Source: an uncultured Methylococcaceae bacterium (lineage in GTDB: Bacteria; Pseudomonadota; Gammaproteobacteria; Methylococcales; Methylomonadaceae). From it: DNA of 8,188 bases. Of the stretch, positions 1 through 5,227 are shown in pieces. Each line of letters opens with the position of its first letter. Position 1 is the first letter of the stretch. Below the pieces are notes generated by a model that was given only the letters and a program-made list of their open reading frames with translations, was not told the origin of the DNA and did not search any database. The stretch spans positions 1 to 8,188 of the forward strand of contig CAIMDR010000548.1 in NCBI GenBank assembly GCA_903839795.1. The letters are read 5' to 3'. The position numbers and the translations under genes were made by a program.

Positions 1-41
1 CCGTCTAAAGTTGGTAGCCAGTAAAGGCCAACCATCACGAC
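1..41. other. Window-edge flank beyond the cta operon terminator
   Basis: This is the short flank outside the terminator at 42-81. On the plus strand one frame is open from base 1 and ends in TAA at 22-24 (last residues PSKVGSQ). That could be the tail of a convergent gene that shares the terminator. On the minus strand an ATG at 36-34 opens a frame that runs off the window, but it has no ribosome binding site. Neither reading can be confirmed from so few bases. Confidence 0.2.
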
Positions 42-81
42 AAAAAAAAAGCGCTGCCTGTTGTTAGGCAGCGCTTTTTTT
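42..81. terminator. Bidirectional intrinsic terminator closing the cta operon
   Basis: A perfect 9-bp GC-rich stem pairs gcgctgcct (51-59) with aggcagcgc (66-74) around a 6-base loop. It is flanked by an A run at 42-50 and a T run at 75-81, so it has a U tract whichever strand is transcribed. It lies 16 bases past the ctaE stop codon and should end the oxidase transcript. The two-sided form would also suit a convergent gene to the left of the window. Confidence 0.9.
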
Positions 82-97
82 GGAAGAAAATGTGTTG

Positions 98-985
98 CTA
101 CATTAAATAAACAAACACAAACAAACCTAACCAAACGACGTCAACAAAATGCCAGTACCAAGCGGCTGCTTCAAAAGCAAAATGATTTTCCGGTGTGAAA
201 TGCCCTTGGGTAGTACGGAACAAAACCACACTTAAAATAATAGCGCCCACACAAACATGGAAACCGTGGAAGCCGGTTAACATAAAAAATGTAGAACCGT
301 AAACACCTGAGCCCAAGGTCAAGCCCATTTCAGTATAAGCTTCATGATACTCGATAGCTTGAAAAGTGACGAACAAAAAACCCAGCGCAACAGTTGCCAT
401 TAAGCCTTTAATCAACTGATCGCGATTTTTTGCAAGTAAGCCATGATGCGCCCAAGTACAAGTAACGCCACTGGTTAACAGAATCAAGGTGTTCAAAAAT
501 GGCAAACCCCAAGCGCCCATAGGCTCAAAGTCACCGCCTACTTTGCCGGGGCCGTTAGTTGGCCAAACGGCTTCAAAAGCAGGCCACAATATTTCTTTGG
601 TTGCGGCTTTAGCGCCTTCCCCGCCCAACCAAGGCACTGACAAGTTACGTATGTACCAAAGCGTGCCAAAAAATACCGCAAAAAATATGATTTCCGAAAA
701 AATAAACCACATCATGCCATGGCGGTAGGAAATTCCGACCTCATGGTTATACATGCCTGTTTCACTTTCTTTGGCCTGCAAAGTAAACCAACCCACCAAC
801 ATGGTAACAAAAATAAGAAAGCCTACTAACATAAAAGCAGAGCCCGTTGATGACATAAAAGCAATATTATTTAATTTGTCATTTAGATAATTTGCAAATC
901 CAGCCAGCATAATCATCAAACCCGCCGTACCAATGACAGGCCAAGTCGCTTTATGCGGTATGTAATAAGCAGTATTTGTAGACAT
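98..985 (-). CDS. ctaE: Cytochrome c oxidase subunit III (aa3 type)
   Basis: This is the 295-residue core subunit III of the haem-copper oxidase. It carries no redox metal; in the family it stabilises subunit I and its proton uptake path and may help O2 reach the active site. About seven membrane segments are visible, at roughly 15-33, 47-67, 91-111, 158-177, 193-213, 230-256 and 275-295. Family landmarks include RHGMMWFIFSE near 88-98 with the conserved Glu98, the TWAHH stretch near 177-181, YGSTFFMLTGFHGFHV near 229-244, and the terminal WYWHFVDVVWL near 276-286. A Gly/Pro-rich loop at 113-157 separates segments 3 and 4. The ATG has a good AGGGG site six bases upstream and begins 12 bases after the cox11 stop. 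It is the last gene of the operon, followed by the hairpin at 42-81. The reading frame is intact. Confidence 0.97.
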   Translation of the reverse strand: MSTNTAYYIPHKATWPVIGTAGLMIMLAGFANYLNDKLNNIAFMSSTGSAFMLVGFLIFVTMLVGWFTLQAKESETGMYNHEVGISYRHGMMWFIFSEIIFFAVFFGTLWYIRNLSVPWLGGEGAKAATKEILWPAFEAVWPTNGPGKVGGDFEPMGAWGLPFLNTLILLTSGVTCTWAHHGLLAKNRDQLIKGLMATVALGFLFVTFQAIEYHEAYTEMGLTLGSGVYGSTFFMLTGFHGFHVCVGAIILSVVLFRTTQGHFTPENHFAFEAAAWYWHFVDVVWLGLFVFVYLM

Positions 986-997
986 AAAATTCCCCTT

Positions 998-1549
998 TTA
1001 TTTTTTTACTGATTTTTCAGTATTGTCGAAAAATGTGTATGACAGTGTAATGGTTTTGTATTGCTCCGGTATTTCCGGATTAATGACAAAACGCATTGGC
1101 AACGTTTTAGCTTCCCGAGCCTTAAAAGTTTGTTCCGAAAAACAAAAACACTCGGTTTTTTCAAAATAACTACTTATTACCGCAGGCGAAAAACTGGCAA
1201 TGGCTCTGGCCAGCATATCTTTATCGGTTTTATTGGTCGCATAAAAATTGACCGTATAATATTCACCCGGATGCACTTTTAATTGTTTTTTTTCTGCATG
1301 AAATTCCATAGGCGTTGATTCATTCAATGTCGTCATGAATTCTACGGTAATTTCTCTGTTCAAATCGACTTTATAAGCAACTTCAGGGACTTTTTTAATA
1401 TCATCAGGTCTATCTCTTTCTATCCATTTCCATTCACACAAAACATCATAAATGGGCACCAACGCGTAACCAAAGCCAAACATGGCCACGGCAACCAACA
1501 GCAACGTCCGCGCCAATTTAATGTTTTTCTTGCTGACATTATCGCTCAT
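998..1549 (-). CDS. ctaG: Cytochrome c oxidase assembly protein CtaG/Cox11
   Basis: This 183-residue copper chaperone of the Cox11 family delivers copper to the CuB site of subunit I. It has a short cytoplasmic N-terminus, one membrane anchor at about residues 14-33, and a periplasmic immunoglobulin-like beta domain. The diagnostic CFCF copper motif is at 134-137 (Cys134 and Cys136), and the third conserved cysteine is Cys38 just after the anchor, in PIYDVLCEW. The length is normal for bacterial Cox11. No convincing ribosome binding site precedes its ATG. Instead the ATG overlaps the TGA of the 32-codon gene upstream (ATGA at 1549-1546), so its translation is probably coupled to that gene. 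It sits between ctaD and ctaE, as in many proteobacterial aa3 operons. The symbol ctaG is also used for an unrelated Gram-positive protein; here it means Cox11. Confidence 0.95.
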   Translation of the reverse strand: MSDNVSKKNIKLARTLLLVAVAMFGFGYALVPIYDVLCEWKWIERDRPDDIKKVPEVAYKVDLNREITVEFMTTLNESTPMEFHAEKKQLKVHPGEYYTVNFYATNKTDKDMLARAIASFSPAVISSYFEKTECFCFSEQTFKAREAKTLPMRFVINPEIPEQYKTITLSYTFFDNTEKSVKK

Positions 1550-1644
1550 GAAGAAACAGCTTGTGCCACAGCAAACATATAAAGAATGAAGGCGATTGCC
1601 ACCAAAACCACTGCCGTTAAAATATTTTTATTTTTTATAGTCAT
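1546..1644 (-). CDS. 32-residue single-pass membrane protein, probable oxidase small assembly protein
   Basis: This is a 33-codon ORF (with stop) between ctaD and cox11. The product starts MTIKNKNILTAVVLVAIAF: a short basic N-terminus (Lys4, Lys6), then a hydrophobic segment at about residues 8-29, and ends AVSS. The basic end suggests an N-in topology with almost nothing outside the membrane. A stop codon lies two codons upstream of the ATG, so the start is well bounded, although no clear Shine-Dalgarno is seen. The TGA overlaps the cox11 ATG, which argues that it is translated. Many proteobacteria have tiny one-helix proteins at this position, often named cytochrome oxidase small assembly proteins; the assignment here rests on position, size and topology, not recognisable sequence identity. 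It could instead be a leader peptide for cox11. Confidence 0.65.
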   Translation of the reverse strand: MTIKNKNILTAVVLVAIAFILYMFAVAQAVSS

Positions 1645-1653
1645 GTGTTAATC

Positions 1654-1687
1654 GATACATTGCAGGCATGGAGTCCGGCAATGTATC
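1654..1687 (-). promoter_or_regulatory. Intra-operon inverted repeat between ctaD and the small gene
   Basis: A perfect 10-bp inverted repeat pairs gatacattgc (1654-1663) with gcaatgtatc (1678-1687) around a 14-base loop. The loop can add a GG/CC pair in the minus-strand transcript. It begins 9 bases after the ctaD stop codon and ends 9 bases before the start of the 32-codon gene. No U tract follows it in the direction of transcription, so it is not a standard terminator. A role as an RNA stability or processing element that sets more structural-subunit message than assembly-factor message is an inference from position. Confidence 0.5.
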
Positions 1688-1696
1688 TTTTATACC

Positions 1697-3337
1697 TTAA
1701 TGTGAGTCCAGAACGTGTTCGGTTGGCGCACTAGTCGGTGGTGTTGTCCAGGTATGATAAGGAACCGGTGAGGGCAAGGTCCATTCAAGACCGTGCTTGC
1801 CGGCATCTTCCCACACTTCATCGCTTACTTTTTCGCCGGTGCCGCCTCTAACCGTATCAATAACGATATACAGGAACAGCAACTGGCTGGCTCCAAATAT
1901 AAAGCCACCAATACTTGAAATCATGTTCCAGTCAGCAAACTGAATGGCATAATCGGGGATACGACGTGGCATACCGGCCAGTCCCAAGAAATGCTGAGGG
2001 AAAAACAAGATATTTACAGAAATCACCGATAACCAAAAATGCAACTGACCGATTTTTTCGTTGTACATGTGCCCCGTCCATTTAGGCAACCAAAAATAAC
2101 CGGCGGCCATCAAAATAAAGATGGAGGCAGGCACCAAGGTGTAATGGAAATGGGCAACGATAAAATAAGTATCGTGATACTGAAAGTCAGCAGGCGCAAT
2201 AGACATCATCAAGCCGGTAAAGCCACCCATGGTAAATAAAACCACAAAGGCAATGGAAAACAGCATCGGTGTTTCAAAGGTCATGGCACCTTTCCACATG
2301 GTCGCGGTCCAGTTAAATACTTTAACGCCAGTCGGTACTGCAATAATCATGGTGGCATACATAAAATACAATTCACCGGCGATAGGCATACCGACCGTGA
2401 ACATGTGATGCGCCCAAACAATAAACGACAGAAAAGCAATCGAACCGGTAGCCCAAACCATTGAGGCGTAACCAAACAACGGTTTACGCGCAAACACGGG
2501 AATGATGGTGGAAGCGACACCGAACGTTGGCAAAATCATGATATAAACTTCCGGATGTCCAAAGAACCAGAAGATATGCTGATACAGCACAGGATCACCA
2601 CCACCGGCTGCATTAAAGAAGCTGGTATGGAAAAACTTGTCGGTTAACAGCATGGTCACTGCGCCGGCAAATACCGGCATAACAGCAATCAACAAAAATG
2701 CGGTAATCAACCAGGTCCAAACAAACAATGGCATATCCATCATTTTCATGGCAGGTGCACGCATGTTGAAAATAGTCGCGATAATATTGATCGCACCCAT
2801 GATGGATGAAATACCCAGCAAATGCACCGAGAAAACGGCGAACGGCAGTGCTTTACCGACTGTAATCGGTTGCAAAACCAACGGTGGATATAAAGTCCAG
2901 CCACCATTAGGCGCACCGCCTTCCATAAACAAGGTGCTTGCCAGCAATAACACACCCGCAACCAGCATCCAGAAACTCATGTTGTTCATGCGCGGCAAAG
3001 CCATATCCGCTGCACCAATCATCAGAGGAATCTGCCAGTTAGCCAAACCAACAAAGGCCGGCATTACTGCACCAAACACCATAACCAATGCATGCATGGT
3101 GGTCATTGAGTTAAAAAACGCAGGATCTACAAACTGTAAACCCGGTTCAAATAATTCAGCACGAATAACCATAGCCATTGCACCGCCCACAAAAAACATG
3201 GCTAACGCAAACACCAAATACATCGTACCAATATCTTTATGGTTGGTGGTAGTAATCCATCTTAACAGCCCCTTGGCAGGACCGTGATCGTGATGATCAT
3301 CGGCATGATGATCGTGTTCATCTACGACAGCAGACAT
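1697..3337 (-). CDS. ctaD: Cytochrome c oxidase subunit I (aa3 type, A family)
   Basis: This 546-residue catalytic subunit reduces O2 to water at the haem a3/CuB centre and pumps protons. Visible ligands are His82 and His398 for haem a, His396 for haem a3, and His261, His310 and His311 for CuB. Tyr265 in HPEVY is the residue expected to cross-link to His261. Glu263 in the same motif, Asp111 with Asn100 and Asn118/119 (D channel), and Lys339 in PTGVK (K channel) mark it as an A-family, proton-pumping enzyme. About twelve membrane segments fit the length. The N-terminus has six His and several Asp within residues 6-18, a low-complexity metal-binding-like tail. The ATG has a GAGGT site seven bases upstream and follows ctaC by 55 bases. 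No frameshift or missing ligand is seen. Confidence 0.98.
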   Translation of the reverse strand: MSAVVDEHDHHADDHHDHGPAKGLLRWITTTNHKDIGTMYLVFALAMFFVGGAMAMVIRAELFEPGLQFVDPAFFNSMTTMHALVMVFGAVMPAFVGLANWQIPLMIGAADMALPRMNNMSFWMLVAGVLLLASTLFMEGGAPNGGWTLYPPLVLQPITVGKALPFAVFSVHLLGISSIMGAINIIATIFNMRAPAMKMMDMPLFVWTWLITAFLLIAVMPVFAGAVTMLLTDKFFHTSFFNAAGGGDPVLYQHIFWFFGHPEVYIMILPTFGVASTIIPVFARKPLFGYASMVWATGSIAFLSFIVWAHHMFTVGMPIAGELYFMYATMIIAVPTGVKVFNWTATMWKGAMTFETPMLFSIAFVVLFTMGGFTGLMMSIAPADFQYHDTYFIVAHFHYTLVPASIFILMAAGYFWLPKWTGHMYNEKIGQLHFWLSVISVNILFFPQHFLGLAGMPRRIPDYAIQFADWNMISSIGGFIFGASQLLFLYIVIDTVRGGTGEKVSDEVWEDAGKHGLEWTLPSPVPYHTWTTPPTSAPTEHVLDSH

Positions 3338-3392
3338 ACTTTATACCTCGAAAATAGTTAAAAAAGAGTGAGTCGACAGCAGCATCAGAAAC

Positions 3393-4514
3393 TTAGTCAT
3401 CATCATCGGGAAGTGCAGTTTGCTTTGGCTGTAATTCATCTCCGACTTTGTTGCCCAAATTATTACGAACATAGGTCATCAATTCTGCAGATTCCTTAGC
3501 ATTCAATTTATCAAATTTTGGCATTTTTGAAGTACCTGCCCGCAAGAAGCCGTCTAAAGACTCCCATTTTCCTGTCGCTATGGCACTACCGGTTAAAGCA
3601 GGTATTAAACCAGGAACGCCCGCACCATTAATTTGATGACAGCCAACGCAATTTTTTAAATAGACCGACTCACCATGCGCCATTAATTGCTGGCTACTTT
3701 GATCACTTAAATCCGGTTTTTGTTTTTGCTGCTCCAGCGTCTTTATAACCCAGGCATCGTATTCAGGCTGCTCTAAAGCAATCACTACAATAGGCATAAA
3801 TGCGTGATCTCTACCGCACAACTCAGTACATTGGCCGCGATAAGTACCTGCTTTATCCACAGAAGTCCAGGCCTCATTGATAAAACCGGGGTTAGCGTCT
3901 TTTTTCCAACCCAAATCAGGTACCCACCAAGAATGGATAACATCGGTCGATGTTAAGACGAAACGCACTTTTTTCTTGACCGGAATCACCAACGGCTTGT
4001 CAACGTTTAACAAATAATGAGGAACAGAACGTGGGTCAGCACCCTTTGTTCTATGCGCTCTCTCACTTGCTTCATCCAAATGACTTTCAAAATGAATATC
4101 GCTATTCAAGTATTTATAATCCCAATACCATTGCCGACCCGTCACTTGAATAGTCATATCAGACTTTTCAACATCGTTTAATTCCAACATGGTATATGTT
4201 GCCGGAATAGCCATAGCAACCAAAATCAAGGTTGGAATAATAGTCCATATAATTTCAACGGTAGTATTCTCATGAAATTGTGCCGCTACATGTCCCTTTG
4301 ATTTACGATGATGGTAAATCGAGTAGAACATGACACCAAACACGCCAACACCTATGGCAACACAAATCCATAGAATTAACATGTGCAGATCATAAATGTC
4401 ATTACTGACTTTTGTGACCCCTTTCATTAAATTGAGCGTGTAGTCCGCCTGCGCTGCTCCTAGCCCTAAAGCCATTAAGATCAGACCTGCGAATAGTTGC
4501 TTTGCTTTGTTCAC
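3393..4514 (-). CDS. ctaC: Cytochrome c oxidase subunit II with fused cytochrome c domain
   Basis: This 373-residue subunit takes electrons from soluble cytochrome c and passes them through CuA to subunit I. In order: a signal peptide (about 1-23, cleaved after GAAQA or nearby), two membrane helices near 43-67 and 87-110, the aromatic electron-entry patch RQWYWDYKY at 127-135, and a CuA cupredoxin domain. CuA ligands are His194, Cys229, Glu231, Cys233, His237 and Met240. A class I cytochrome c domain follows, with CVGCH (Cys289, Cys292, His293) and likely axial Met331 in TSKMPKF, so this is a caa3-like subunit. The protein ends in four aspartates. It starts at GTG with AAGGGG seven bases upstream. 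It is the first gene of the operon, with a likely promoter at 4556-4585. Confidence 0.97.
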   Translation of the reverse strand: MNKAKQLFAGLILMALGLGAAQADYTLNLMKGVTKVSNDIYDLHMLILWICVAIGVGVFGVMFYSIYHHRKSKGHVAAQFHENTTVEIIWTIIPTLILVAMAIPATYTMLELNDVEKSDMTIQVTGRQWYWDYKYLNSDIHFESHLDEASERAHRTKGADPRSVPHYLLNVDKPLVIPVKKKVRFVLTSTDVIHSWWVPDLGWKKDANPGFINEAWTSVDKAGTYRGQCTELCGRDHAFMPIVVIALEQPEYDAWVIKTLEQQKQKPDLSDQSSQQLMAHGESVYLKNCVGCHQINGAGVPGLIPALTGSAIATGKWESLDGFLRAGTSKMPKFDKLNAKESAELMTYVRNNLGNKVGDELQPKQTALPDDDD

Positions 4515-4555
4515 GGAGCAGCCCCTTTCGATAGTAGTTATAAACTCTTGTAAGT

Positions 4556-4585
4556 GTTATATCGCTTCGTAATTTCAAGACACAA
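4556..4585 (-). promoter_or_regulatory. Candidate sigma70-type promoter of the cta operon
   Basis: On the minus strand a -35-like TTGTGT (4585-4580) is followed after 18 bases by a -10-like TATAAC (4561-4556), which matches 5 of 6 consensus positions. Transcription would begin near 4549, leaving a leader of about 35 bases before the ctaC GTG. The -35 is weak (3 of 6), which would fit an activator-dependent promoter. This is a reading of motifs only. Confidence 0.4.
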
Positions 4586-4609
4586 AAAAAGCCGTCTCAA
4601 TCCCTTTAC

Positions 4610-4624
4610 GTAATAATTATCACA
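4610..4624. promoter_or_regulatory. CRP/FNR-like palindrome upstream of the cta promoter
   Basis: The 14-mer gtaataattatcac (4610-4623) matches its own reverse complement at 12 of 14 positions. Read on the minus strand it contains TGTGA-N6-TTACG, a full CRP-type half-site followed by a 3-of-5 second half. Its centre lies about 67 bases upstream of the predicted transcription start, close to where class I activators of this family bind. AT-rich palindromes also arise by chance, so this is only a candidate. Confidence 0.25.
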
Positions 4625-4695
4625 AAAAACGAAATGATTTTAACCTATGACGCCTTTCTATGCCAGATGTCCTTGTGATGTTTTTTATTTGGCAT

Positions 4696-4736
4696 AAAAA
4701 AAAAGCTTGTGACTTAAGAAGCCACAAGCCTTTTTT
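4696..4736 (-). terminator. Intrinsic terminator after the bacteriohemerythrin gene
   Basis: An 11-bp stem pairs gcttgtgactt (4705-4715) with aagccacaagc (4719-4729) around a 3-base loop. The single imperfect pair is G-U in minus-strand RNA but A-C in plus-strand RNA, so the structure is better on the minus strand. A run of nine U follows the stem in that direction. It starts 26 bases past the hemerythrin stop and separates that gene from the cta operon. Confidence 0.88.
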
Positions 4737-4754
4737 GTTAAAACGAGACTTGGT

Positions 4755-5153
4755 TTAACTATTTAATGCTTCAGCATAAGCTTTGTCAAAAGTAGGGATA
4801 TGACTATCCAACCAACCTTTAACCATTTGCCCCACTTCTTCGGTTACGTCTGCTTCACCGGCATGAAACTTGGTTTGCAAACCTCCACAAATACCAATTA
4901 ATGCGACATGCTCTTCTTTGTGACGATCATAGCCCGCATAGTTTTTTGCCAGCATTTCTTTTTCTTCATGCGCAAAATGACCCACAACATAAGCAATCAA
5001 ATCATCCAACTGCGCCCCTATTGCAGATCGGGCGGCACCACTTGTTGCCAAATCATATAATTTGTTAAGTTTATCAAACAAGATTTTATGCTCGTCGTCT
5101 GCAAAAGCAACATCTGTACCGTATTGAGCAGCTGTCCACGTAATTAAAGCCAT
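4755..5153 (-). CDS. Bacteriohemerythrin (di-iron O2-binding protein)
   Basis: This is a 132-residue single-domain hemerythrin that reversibly binds O2 at a carboxylate-bridged di-iron site in a four-helix bundle, expected in the cytoplasm. All seven canonical ligands are present: His22, His59, Glu63, His78, His82, His118 and Asp123, in the patterns HFxxEE, HxxxH and HxxxxD. The N-terminus MALITWTA and the segment HAGEADVTEEVGQMVKGWL are, from memory, very like Methylococcus capsulatus bacteriohemerythrin, which has been linked to O2 supply for particulate methane monooxygenase. The start is supported by GGAG six to seven bases upstream. It has its own TTGACA promoter and its own terminator, so it is probably a single-gene unit although it lies just upstream of ctaC. 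A role in feeding O2 to respiration or methane oxidation is inference. Confidence 0.95.
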   Translation of the reverse strand: MALITWTAAQYGTDVAFADDEHKILFDKLNKLYDLATSGAARSAIGAQLDDLIAYVVGHFAHEEKEMLAKNYAGYDRHKEEHVALIGICGGLQTKFHAGEADVTEEVGQMVKGWLDSHIPTFDKAYAEALNS

Positions 5154-5170
5154 ACATTTCTCCAGTGTTT

Positions 5171-5182
5171 TAATTATAATTA
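5171..5182. promoter_or_regulatory. 12-bp perfect palindrome in the hemerythrin leader
   Basis: taattataatta is identical to its own reverse complement. It lies between the predicted -10 (5197-5202) and the GGAG ribosome binding site, so a bound repressor there would block transcription. It is purely A/T, which lowers its significance. Confidence 0.2.
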
Positions 5183-5196
5183 TTTACCGCACAAAA

Positions 5197-5225
5197 AGTA
5201 TGGATTATATTTAATACCCTGTCAA
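5197..5225 (-). promoter_or_regulatory. Candidate sigma70 promoter of the hemerythrin gene
   Basis: A perfect -35 TTGACA (5225-5220 on the minus strand) is followed after exactly 17 bases by CATACT (5202-5197), a 4-of-6 match to the -10. The -35 begins two bases after the stop codon of the upstream lipoprotein gene, so the whole promoter fits inside the 74-base gap. Transcription would start near 5190. No terminator is visible between the two genes, so read-through from the lipoprotein gene is also possible. Confidence 0.5.
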
Positions 5226-5227
5226 TT

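Noticed and set aside
2637..3287. 216-codon open frame on the plus strand
   Set aside because: It is antisense to the strongly conserved ctaD, its product has no recognisable features, and it has the composition expected of a mirror frame.
4650..4665. Sigma54-like TGGCAT followed by GGCG on the minus strand
   Set aside because: The GG to GC spacing is one base short and the -12 element lacks TTGC.
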